Assembly: GCA_024224995.1 (NCBI GenBank)
Contig: JAAENB010000570.1
Coordinates: 1-20,811 of the forward strand
Source of the DNA: a bacterium
GTDB lineage: Bacteria > Spirochaetota > UBA4802 > UBA5550
Direction of reading: 5' to 3'
DNA: 20,811 nt
Shown in pieces: positions 1 to 7,700 of this stretch (its first letter is position 1; every line of letters begins with the position of its first letter). The translations under genes were made by a program, and so were the position numbers. The notes under the pieces are model-generated. The model did no database searches. It was not told the DNA's origin and saw nothing but the letters and a program-made list of their open reading frames with translations.

Positions 1-716
1 TTATTGTTCCTGTCTACGGCAAGGGCTTCAACACCGTTATCGTAACTGGCGCTCGCGAATTTTATACTATTATCCCCGGCAATATTATCTACCCGGACAA
101 CACAGTTGTTGGTATCCCCACTGCCGCCGTAGGCGCTGGCTATATAAATCCTGCCTTGAGAATCAAAATCAACATCACCCGGTCTAAGGCTCCATCCGGC
201 TCCAGCAGCAGTAAGATCCTGCCAGGCAGCGTTTATGGCAGTAGTATCTCCGGAAAGGGATGTTACCTGTATCACCCTGTTATTTCCAAAATCGGGTATA
301 ATTAATTTAGTCTCATTGACCTTCATGGAAAGGATAACTGTTTTGGTCTCTCCCGAGTTCAGGTTTACTAAAGAGCTTCCCTTGTACGATAAAACCGCTC
401 CCGGGTCCGAAGGATTAATATCGCTTGTGAGCTCTATAAGCCTGTTGTTTCCGGCCGGAACCTCGATAGATATTTCCGATGTCGCAGCAGGGTAGGTTCC
501 TTCTATGGTATTCATACCGGGGCTTGAAATCTTTAAGGTAAATTGCGTAATATTCGAAGGAGCCTGTGATGCTTTTGAGCCCGTATTATTTCCGGAACCC
601 AGGTCAATAGATATGGTTCCCATGTTGTTGGAAAAACACCCTGTAAGTGCTAATAATGCTGAAAGTGATAACGCTGATATAAGGGTATAAAGTAGTGAAC
701 ATTTTGAAAAATTCAT
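1..716 (-). CDS. Lipoprotein with NHL-like beta-propeller start (partial, runs off left edge)
   Basis: I see 238 codons of an open frame starting at the ATG at 716, preceded by a good ribosome site (AAGGAG, 9 nt upstream). The N-terminus has a hydrophobic signal ending in a lipobox L24-T-G-C27, so it should be a lipid-anchored envelope protein. Residues 32-135 are Ser/Thr/Gly-rich and resemble an all-beta linker or Ig-like region (PAGNNRLIELTSD at 88-100). From about residue 140 the stretches PDFGNNRVIQV and DVDFDSQGRIYIAS look like NHL or SMP-30-type propeller blades, where Asp-x-x-Gly-Arg-Ile-Tyr-Ile-Ala is a typical blade signature. Function is unknown; such proteins usually bind proteins or glycans outside the cell. 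The 3' end lies outside the window. A separate promoter at 833-861 serves it. The lipoprotein call is firm; the propeller call is tentative because only about one to two blades are visible. Confidence 0.8.
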   Translation of the reverse strand, partial: MNFSKCSLLYTLISALSLSALLALTGCFSNNMGTISIDLGSGNNTGSKASQAPSNITQFTLKISSPGMNTIEGTYPAATSEISIEVPAGNNRLIELTSDINPSDPGAVLSYKGSSLVNLNSGETKTVILSMKVNETKLIIPDFGNNRVIQVTSLSGDTTAINAAWQDLTAAGAGWSLRPGDVDFDSQGRIYIASAYGGSGDTNNCVVRVDNIAGDNSIKFASASYDNGVEALAVDRNN

Positions 717-832
717 ATTATTCTTCTCCTTACTAAATAACGAAATAATATCTTTTTATCTTAATAGGGATCAAACAAATAATTAGCAGTTTCTTAATCG
801 ATATGGATGTTTTTGTATATTTCATCAACTCT

Positions 833-861
833 AATATAATAAAAAAAGCGGGTCAAGTCAA
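833..861 (-). promoter_or_regulatory. Sigma70-type promoter of the left-edge lipoprotein gene
   Basis: Reading the minus strand, TTGACT (861-856) is followed after exactly 17 bp by TATATT (838-833). The predicted start near 826 gives a leader of about 110 nt before the ATG at 716. I see no obvious riboswitch-like structure in that AT-rich leader. The hexamers and the spacing are identical to those of the arsR promoter at 15807-15835. Confidence 0.65.
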
Positions 862-884
862 AAAAAAAGGCATTTTTTGGGGGA

Positions 885-1292
885 TTAATCACAACCCAGT
901 GAAGCAAACCAGTTGTCCAGGGATTTGGTCTTTTCTCCAACCCAGTCAAAAAAATCCGAAATTAAGCTGTTAGAGAACCCTGTTACAAGATCGGCAATAA
1001 AAATGAGAATTGTGGCAACAACAACAAAAGCAAACCAGATAAAATAGACAATATATTGTAAGGGGCAAAAGGTACCCTGGGCCTGTTCTTTCAGGGTTTC
1101 TTCTTCAACGTCTGCCTGTGAAAGCGTGTTCATGGAACCCGAACAGGCCCGGAAAAACCCGTTCCCCTGAGCCTGCGATATCTCAGGAGCAGAGAGTATA
1201 AATATGTTTATCATCAAAATAATAGATACTATTTTGAAAGCGACGTTACGTAACGTCGCCTTACCCTGCCTGTTTACGGCCTTCTTTTTCAT
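885..1292 (-). CDS. Small exported/membrane protein with three cysteines, partner of the GGDEF-like protein
   Basis: No recognised family. I choose the ATG at 1292 (135 aa) over the one at 1301, because AGGGG lies 9 nt before it; the same bases abut the 1301 ATG and cannot serve it. The protein has a basic start (MKKKAVNRQGK), a hydrophobic segment at about 20-35 ending in a signal-peptidase-like site near Ala-Gln (40-42), a short region with C50 and C76, a second membrane span at about 79-101, and a C-terminal tail rich in Phe/Trp ending in C134-D135. The likely topology is an exported N-terminal loop and one membrane anchor. The gene starts 12 bp after the stop of the upstream large protein on the same strand, so the two are probably translated from one message. 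The paired cysteines could form a disulfide outside the cytoplasm. That is inference. Confidence 0.7.
   Translation of the reverse strand: MKKKAVNRQGKATLRNVAFKIVSIILMINIFILSAPEISQAQGNGFFRACSGSMNTLSQADVEEETLKEQAQGTFCPLQYIVYFIWFAFVVVATILIFIADLVTGFSNSLISDFFDWVGEKTKSLDNWFASLGCD
1240..1259. repeat. 20-bp perfect palindrome inside the small membrane-protein gene
   Basis: The bases GCGACGTTAC at 1240-1249 are followed without a gap by their exact reverse complement GTAACGTCGC. It lies in codons for residues Ala-Thr-Leu-Arg-Asn-Val-Ala near the N-terminus (about residues 12-18). A 20-bp gapless perfect palindrome inside a reading frame is unlikely by chance and may be a protein-binding site or an mRNA hairpin near the start of translation. 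Confidence 0.8.
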
Positions 1293-1304
1293 GTAAACCA
1301 TCCC

Positions 1305-3848
1305 CTAGTTTGACACTGTAATGAGGTGCTGCTCAATATCACCAAAACGGTTAAAATCCCTGGTAGAGACAATATGCCCGGGATTCTTTAAAAAAGCAAT
1401 ATTATTTGTTCCGTGTACACTGGCTGCCACCATTATTTTCTTACCAACATCAATATTGTAATAAACATTTGTGCCGTGTTTTTCATGGTACAGGCCCATA
1501 TTTATGGAAACCATATCCTTTGCATCTTTTCCCGGCAGGGTGGTGCTCTTTATATCGGAAATAATGGGGGCGAGGATTTCCGCGGCTCTTGTGAGAGTGC
1601 TGTTATTAATATAGCCCACTATATTACCGTCGGTATATTTTATTACGATGTCATTTTTATGTGTCCGGGACCGGGTTATTTGCCCGGCAATTTTGCGGCT
1701 GATATCAACCTGGAGCTGGTCTCCCCTGCTCTGACCAAACTGGGAATTGAACCTGGTTAAGCCGTTAATACCGCAGTAAAAAACAATACGGTGAATATTA
1801 AGCTTATAATTTTGTTCTTCGTCATAGAGCCGGGGAATAACCTGCTCGGTAAAATATTCCGTTTTCCAGAGGCCCGTATGGCTGTCTTTGTAAATATCAT
1901 TGATCTCATTAAGTACATCATCGCCTATGCCGTCAATTGCCGCCGGTACAATGTCCGGGACCGTCTCTTCATCCTCATCCTCATCCTCTGTTATTGCTGC
2001 GGCAGCAACCCGGTTGCTGTCTATTTCAAGCTGAAGCGTTTTCCGGTCTTTGATTATGGCTTCTATTCCCGGGTGGTTCAGTTCCCGGGCAATATGGAAT
2101 GCCAGGGTTGAACTTGCTTCGAGAAAATCGGAAAGGGTGATATCGGCCCTGTCGTAAAGGCGGTGGGTTTGGATGCTTTTGGTTTTGCCGATTATGGCGC
2201 TGGTGTAGAAATCGTAATTGTATGTCTCATCAGGAAAGACTACCTCTTTTTGATCCTCATAGTCCGAAATGAGCTGGTTGAGCCCTAAGCCCAGCTGGTA
2301 ACTCTTGTTGGAAACCGCTTGAACAATGGACCGGACGAATTTTAATTTTGAACCGTGAGTGGTGTCCGGGACATCGGAATCCGTTAACGTGGAAAAAAAC
2401 TGTTTGTGACTTGACCCGCTTCCGGTTTTCATGCTAATAACCGGAGTAATTTTGGAACCCACCAGTTCAAAATCGGGCAGGCTGTATTCGGCGGTTATGG
2501 AATCAATACCGCCTCTTCCGGCAAAGAAGCCCCGGTATTCGCTGTTGTCGTACAAAAGAACAAAATAATGATCATCGTTTATGGGGTCAATAAAGAATTT
2601 GATATACAGGTCCAGGAGGCGCAGCAGCCGGAGCATGGGTTTTTCTTCATGCTCTTCTTTCCATTTTTCAAACATGTTCTTGGCTTCTACCTTGAACATC
2701 TTATTCTCAAGTGTATGGCCCGTTTGCAGAAACGTCTCGGTGACCCGTTTCAGCTCCTTCAGTTTATTGTAATTCTGTTCGTTCCTGCTATACTTTTGCT
2801 TCTGTTTTTTTTCAGCCTGCTTTTTAGCTTTCTCTGTAAGGTTCTTTTTTTCGCTGTCCACTTCTCCGTCAATGGTAAGGATGTACAGCGCCTGGTTTAT
2901 CGTACGGAGAACAACACTTTGCCTGGCACTGTAATACGAGAGCAGCAGCCCTGTAATACTGTTTTTCATTTTTTCTACGGCATTCCATTTTACCGGTTTA
3001 TTGTTATACACAGGCCGGTCGAGAAGGTTTTTCATCACCCCAAGGAATCCCTGGTCTGCTTTTTTCTTCTTAAATGCTTTCCGCGCGGCAACCTCCACCA
3101 GGGCCGTGTTCTTTACCAGGGTAAAATAGATCCGGGCAAAGGCATCCATCTGGATCGCAATATCCTTTGGGATATAGTCCCTGTCATAGGGGATGTTTTT
3201 TATATCAACACAGGGAGTCCGCAGGTCCAGGATCAGCCGGAGGGCGTTATATTCCATGGTACTTAAGGTATAATGCTCGCTGTCCAGAATATTCAGAATA
3301 CTCCGTTCCAGCAGGTTTTGCCATACCATTACCTTGTCACGGATCTTTGCTAAATTTGTGTCTTTATATTTATGTGAAAAAAGTGTTATGGTCCTGTATT
3401 TGAACGCGAACCGGGTTAAGCGGAGCCAGTTCCGTAAAAAAGAACGGGAGGGCTGAAGTTCGGCGATTTCTTTGTCCATGTCCAGTTTTGCCAGTTTTTG
3501 CCGGGTATCGGCCTCACTGCGTTCTTTGACCCGCACAATGATATCTTCTATCATCCTTTTTTTCATGGAAACATCAACTGCGGCACCGGTAATTGCCATG
3601 ATCTCTTTTTTATCGATCCGTTCCAGAAGAATCTGCTGCTTTTTAAGATATTGTTGAAAAGAGTTGCACATCACCTGGAGGTCATTAAAGGCTCTTTTAT
3701 CGGAGCTTGTTTTGCGGCTGTTTTTGACCTTTTCAAGAAAGCGGGTTATTTTCTCCACGTCACTGACGTGCTCTTCGGGAAAAGAGAGAGTGGTTTCTTC
3801 TTGGGGTTCCGCAGGTTTGGTAGAATTTTGCTTGTTTATGTTATCCAT
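1305..3848 (-). CDS. Large cytoplasmic protein with C-terminal degenerate GGDEF domain
   Basis: 847 residues, no signal peptide or membrane span. The first 600 or so residues are mostly helical and charged and I do not recognise a family. A Lys/Glu/Gln-rich coiled-coil-like stretch lies at about 330-370 and an acidic run (EDEDEDEE) near 622-630. From about 650 to 800 the pattern matches a GGDEF (diguanylate cyclase) fold: D655-S-H-T-G-L660 corresponds to the usual D-x-L-T-G-L, and the signature hairpin falls at about 738-742, but reads Y-T-D-G-N instead of GGDEF. The catalytic and metal-binding residues are therefore gone and synthesis of cyclic-di-GMP is not expected. It may instead be a ligand-sensing or structural relic. 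The start at 3848 has only a weak ribosome site (GAAAG). It is followed within 12 bp by the small membrane protein gene and has its own promoter at 3870-3898. The GGDEF assignment is fairly sure; the role is unknown. Confidence 0.75.
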   Translation of the reverse strand: MDNINKQNSTKPAEPQEETTLSFPEEHVSDVEKITRFLEKVKNSRKTSSDKRAFNDLQVMCNSFQQYLKKQQILLERIDKKEIMAITGAAVDVSMKKRMIEDIIVRVKERSEADTRQKLAKLDMDKEIAELQPSRSFLRNWLRLTRFAFKYRTITLFSHKYKDTNLAKIRDKVMVWQNLLERSILNILDSEHYTLSTMEYNALRLILDLRTPCVDIKNIPYDRDYIPKDIAIQMDAFARIYFTLVKNTALVEVAARKAFKKKKADQGFLGVMKNLLDRPVYNNKPVKWNAVEKMKNSITGLLLSYYSARQSVVLRTINQALYILTIDGEVDSEKKNLTEKAKKQAEKKQKQKYSRNEQNYNKLKELKRVTETFLQTGHTLENKMFKVEAKNMFEKWKEEHEEKPMLRLLRLLDLYIKFFIDPINDDHYFVLLYDNSEYRGFFAGRGGIDSITAEYSLPDFELVGSKITPVISMKTGSGSSHKQFFSTLTDSDVPDTTHGSKLKFVRSIVQAVSNKSYQLGLGLNQLISDYEDQKEVVFPDETYNYDFYTSAIIGKTKSIQTHRLYDRADITLSDFLEASSTLAFHIARELNHPGIEAIIKDRKTLQLEIDSNRVAAAAITEDEDEDEETVPDIVPAAIDGIGDDVLNEINDIYKDSHTGLWKTEYFTEQVIPRLYDEEQNYKLNIHRIVFYCGINGLTRFNSQFGQSRGDQLQVDISRKIAGQITRSRTHKNDIVIKYTDGNIVGYINNSTLTRAAEILAPIISDIKSTTLPGKDAKDMVSINMGLYHEKHGTNVYYNIDVGKKIMVAASVHGTNNIAFLKNPGHIVSTRDFNRFGDIEQHLITVSN

Positions 3849-3869
3849 ATTTCGTGACTTTCTCAGATT

Positions 3870-3898
3870 ATGCTAGCGATTATGTAGAGAAAAGTCAA
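3870..3898 (-). promoter_or_regulatory. Sigma70-type promoter of the GGDEF-like two-gene unit
   Basis: On the minus strand TTGACT (3898-3893) and TAGCAT (3875-3870) are separated by 17 bp. The predicted start near 3863 leaves a leader of only about 15 nt before the ATG at 3848. Confidence 0.6.
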
Positions 3899-3947
3899 GT
3901 GAAATTTGGGAGTGTGTTGGTTGTTTCATCTCATGGGTATGTTTGTA

Positions 3948-3993
3948 GGGTTATTTGTAGGGGAGAGGCATGCCTCTCCCCTACAAATAACCC
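3948..3993. repeat. 46-bp gapless perfect palindrome (MITE/REP-like element)
   Basis: The arms 3948-3970 and 3971-3993 are exact reverse complements over 23 bp with no spacer; the centre is GGCATGCC. A direct repeat TTTGTAGGG also lies at the left edge. Elements built around TAGGGG...CCCCTA palindromes are common between genes in many bacteria. It lies 11 bp past the VapC stop and upstream of the GGDEF promoter, so in RNA it could end or protect the vapBC message. There is no run of T after it, so it is not a standard intrinsic terminator. Confidence 0.85.
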
Positions 3994-4004
3994 ATGCGGA
4001 ATAA

Positions 4005-4418
4005 TTATCTAAACCAATATATTTTCACTTCACCAGCTTCATCAATAATGTCAAACTCATGATGGTCTGAGGTAACCAGTTGAGCGTCTCTTACCTTTGC
4101 TTCCGCAAGGGCGATTGAATCAGCTACGGACATTTTATACTTTGTTTTTAATCTGGCTGCTTCTTTAAAAACAGAATCATCAAGCTTATCAATGATATTT
4201 ATAGGAAAAGCCAGTATTGTTGCTAAAGTGCTCTCTGCTATGTCACTGCCATCATCTCTTAAAAAACCATAATAAATTTCATAGACATTAAGCTTATTCA
4301 TGTAAGTTATACAATCGCCCTTTTCTGCTTTTTCAAGAATATCTTTAACCTTATCAGCACCGGTTTCACCGTTAAAATAAGCAACTAAAGAACAGGCATC
4401 AAATACATACTGATCCAT
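4005..4418 (-). CDS. vapC: PIN-domain toxin ribonuclease (VapC family)
   Basis: 137 residues, the normal size for VapC. VapC toxins are Mg-dependent endoribonucleases, often cutting tRNA, held silent by the partner antitoxin. The four acidic active-site positions of the PIN fold can be seen: D7 in the opening strand (YVFDACSLVAYF), E47 (NVYEIYYG), D100 in the S-V-A-D-S motif that is typical of the family, and D118 in LVTSDHHEFD. The ATG overlaps the stop codon of the upstream antitoxin by one base (TAATG), so translation is coupled. Nothing is truncated, and it should be active. The target RNA cannot be told from the sequence. Confidence 0.9.
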   Translation of the reverse strand: MDQYVFDACSLVAYFNGETGADKVKDILEKAEKGDCITYMNKLNVYEIYYGFLRDDGSDIAESTLATILAFPINIIDKLDDSVFKEAARLKTKYKMSVADSIALAEAKVRDAQLVTSDHHEFDIIDEAGEVKIYWFR

Positions 4419-4642
4419 TACAGTTCCAGGTCCTTTTCTTCTTTTTTGAGCTGCATATATCTTTCAGAAGTAAACCGGCTGCCTTTTAAAGAACCAAAGG
4501 CTTTTTTTATTAGATCCTTGTCTTTTTTCGGAGGGGCAGAAATAACCAGGGCCTGCACATACTCCTGTACCTGTTTTTGCTTTTCAAATGGTAAACGGTT
4601 TAATCCTTCTAGAATTATTTTTTCTATTTCCGGAGAAATCAT
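4418..4642 (-). CDS. Antitoxin of the VapBC-type pair (DUF2281-like)
   Basis: 74 residues directly upstream of, and overlapping, vapC. The N-terminal half (IEKIILEGLNRLPFEKQKQV) has the helix-forming 'L..LP...Q.EV..Y' pattern seen in DUF2281-type antitoxins of PIN toxins. The C-terminal half (KKAFGSLKG, then a charged Lys/Glu tail) fits the flexible part that wraps around the toxin. No clear AbrB, Phd or ribbon-helix-helix motif is visible, so DNA binding is unproven. The ribosome site GAGG sits 6 nt before the ATG. The partner role is well supported by the gene order and overlap, while the family name is tentative. Confidence 0.8.
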   Translation of the reverse strand: MISPEIEKIILEGLNRLPFEKQKQVQEYVQALVISAPPKKDKDLIKKAFGSLKGSRFTSERYMQLKKEEKDLEL

Positions 4643-4672
4643 CTTTTGCCTCTTTTTTTATTATCTAACCAT

Positions 4673-4701
4673 AAATTATAGATTTTATGTAATTTTGTCA
4701 A
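4673..4701 (-). promoter_or_regulatory. Probable promoter of the vapBC pair
   Basis: TTGACA at 4701-4696 (minus strand) is a perfect -35. The best -10 is ambiguous: TATAAT at 4680-4675 has only 15 bp spacing, whereas TAATTT at 4678-4673 has 17 bp. A start near 4667 would give a leader of about 25 nt. Confidence 0.5.
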
Positions 4702-4709
4702 CTTAATTT

Positions 4710-4721
4710 GGGACATGTCCC
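4710..4721. repeat. 12-bp perfect palindrome GGGACATGTCCC next to the vapBC promoter
   Basis: The palindrome lies directly after the stop codon of the giant exported protein and 9 bp upstream of the vapBC -35 box. It could be an operator for the toxin-antitoxin complex or a small part of a dispersed repeat. No sequence feature decides between these. Confidence 0.6.
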
Positions 4722-7700
4722 TTATATAGTGATTACCCATAAAAACGTATTCTTCGTCCGGTTATCTCTCTGAACCTGTTTATACAACCCTTTCAGGATA
4801 GAGAATTTTTTATACCCGGTTTCATCCTCAGTTTCATAGCCCCAGAGAAGCCCCCAGAAACTGCCCCAGAAATGGTAGCCGCGCTCGGGCCGTTTAACTT
4901 CGTCATACAATGTACCCAGGAGCCACATGCGCCTGTCGTAGCCTTCGCTGATCTTGTTGTTCCGGTAATAGGCCAGGCCAAGAAGACCCAGGTCGAAGTC
5001 GCCGTCCTTGTCTTTGGAGAAGTAAGAAAGCGTAGCCGGGCTTAAGAGAGACCAGCTGCCCGGGTTTTGCTTGTAGTAATAGAGGGGCAGCACACTGTGG
5101 CTCAGTTCGCCGCCGTCTCTCCGGGCAGTGACAAGGAGCTGGAGAATACTAAAATCGAAATCCGATGATTTGACCTTGCCTTCATAGCTGGCGAGCAGAC
5201 CCCAGGCAAGACGGAACCGCGTGATCTCAGGGCTTGTTGTATATTCCGCCATTCTCATGGCAAGGTAGTAAGAATCCATCTCCTGTTCGATGATATTCCG
5301 GTGTTCAAAGAGATACAGGATATTTTGATATTCATATTGAGGGGTGTAGTTCCAGTACGTACCCAGGCAAAAGACCGATGTTTCCTCCGGGCTTGTTCCG
5401 ATATAAGTGAGGAGCGGGTAGATTAAAAGATGGTTTGTGTACCCGGAGTGCCTGCTCACAATGGGCAGAACCCAGAAATCGGTACGGTCTTCTTTTTCGT
5501 GTTTTTCCCAATCAATAAAACCAAGGATATTGGTATGATAGCCCGAATCATCGGACCGGGTATAGATGAAGGGCAGAAAGAAGAAACGGTTATAGTTTTT
5601 AACTTCCTCGTTATAGGAATTATTGTCAATGAGCCAGAGGAAATTCCAGTGCGTCCTGGAGTTGTCCGCGTAGCGGTAGACCAGGGGAATCAGAGGGAAC
5701 CAGAAGCTCGATGTATACTGCGTATCGGCGCCCGTGCCGATAGACTCATAATCCCGGTACCAGAGGGGCGAGAAAAAAGTATACGCGGAATAGGGAGGAG
5801 ACTTCGCGATAACGGTATTTTTATTTATGTTAGTCTCTTTACTCCGGGGTCCATGGGAACCCTTGTAATAAAATAAAGGAATAAGCCAGTGTTTGCTAAC
5901 CCTGGAATCAACAGTGTATGAAGTGGAACCAAACCGGGGGTTGATTCTTTTGTTATAGCCGGAGCTGTTATACAGACCCATGAACAGGGCCAATTCCCAT
6001 TCCCGGGGATCTCCATTGTAATAATAGAGGGGCAGAATATGGGATTTCGCGTATCCATTCATGCTGGTAACGCCAAAGAGACCGTAAAGGAGTTTATAGG
6101 ACTTTGAACCATGAAGGGGTAAATTCTCGTAGCTGAAAAGCCCGCCCAGGAAGTGCGATTTAGTCATTACCGGAGAGTTATAGTAATAGAAACCCAGGAG
6201 GAAGAGGGTATCTTCATTTGTCCGGTCGTCGGCAGCAGGGGTTTTTATGCTGCGGTAATAAAGAAAGGGAAGACCAATGAGCATAAAATCGCTTTTTTCC
6301 TTACCCTCGATGTATGTAGACTCAATCTCTTCGGACCAGTAATAAAGGGGAAAAAGAAAAGAACTTTTGTCCATAGCATACTGATGGGAATCGGCTCCTG
6401 AAAAGATCTTTTCATTGGAATATGAAAAGATGGGAAGTAAGGGGGACCAGACAGTGAAATAAGAACCTTTTTGTGAATACTCTTCTTCGTATTCTGTCCC
6501 GTTCGAATCCTTGTAATAGATAAAAGGATTGAGAATTTTATTATACAGGGTCTTACCCGACTCTTTGTCAATGGTATGCCTGTTGTAGTGAAGAAACGAA
6601 ATATTCTTCGAAGTTTCCGTAGTATCGGCAGCGTTCCATTTATGCCAGAACAGGGGAAATATTCTCCAGCCGCTAGCGTTTGGAGAATCATAGCAGTTAA
6701 AGAAAGGCCACAGAATGGACTGTTCACTCCATTTTCTTTTAATATCATACTCATCCCAGAAGAGATTGACCAGGTAGGCCCGGGAATAGGAGCCGTTGTC
6801 GTACTGGCCGCCGAAAAAAGGAAATATAACCAGGTATCCCAGTTTGTCCTGTTCCGACTGGTAAGAGATAATAGGAGGAACGGGCAGAACAAAGACCCGG
6901 TCCTCGGATTCCGTGTCCCAGGTGAGATAGGAAAGGGGAAGAAGGCGGAAATGGCGCTTTGTATCACCCCGTTCATAGGCCATGAGACCAAACAGGACCT
7001 TCCATCCAAAGAAGGAACTGCTGTGCTCGCGGTCGAATTCCCGTTTACGGCTCAGGTGAGGCGTGCCGGTAAGATCGGTTTCTTCTTGTGAGCCGCTTAT
7101 TGAGCTGTTTATTGAGTCGTTTGTTGAACTGTCAATAGGGGTGTCCGGTGTTCCAAAGAAGTCTTCTGCGTTATCAACAGCAATATCGCTGGAATTTGTG
7201 CCGGAGCTTTCTCCGGTTGTAGTTTCGGATGTTGTACCCGGTGCTGCATCTGCTGATGATTCGGCCATCTCCACGGGGATTGTATCAGCTGTATTTTCCG
7301 CGAGATTTTTTTCCTGTTCTTTCCGGAATTCCCGGCTGAAACTTTTATTGACCTCATTTTTCTTTGTGGGATCGCTAATAATAGTCCTGTTAGAAAAACT
7401 GATCATGTTATAGAGCCAGGATATGTCGGTGTCCCAGTACCATTTGCCCTTGTATTGGCCAATGTCAAAACCGATAGAAGGGGTAACGGGCGATATCAGA
7501 GAGCTTTTGGAAATGGCCAAACAGTTTAACTCGACATAGTCGTCGTCGTCTTCGTATTCAATAGAGAAGGGGAGAAATATTTTCCCCTTGCTCTCTTCCG
7601 ATTTCCATGCCCAGTAGAGCGGAAAAAAATGGGTGTAATACGATTCGGGGTTTATTTTGGCCGTGTCATTGGCGGCGTATTCTTTATGAGAATAATATAA

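Noticed and set aside
861..884. Intrinsic terminator after the small membrane protein gene
   Set aside because: On the minus strand only a weak A6/T6 stem is available before the T run; no GC hairpin supports it.
2568..3266. 232-aa plus-strand open frame opposite the GGDEF-like gene
   Set aside because: Low-complexity Phe/Leu-rich translation that mirrors the Lys/Glu-rich real protein; no ribosome site.
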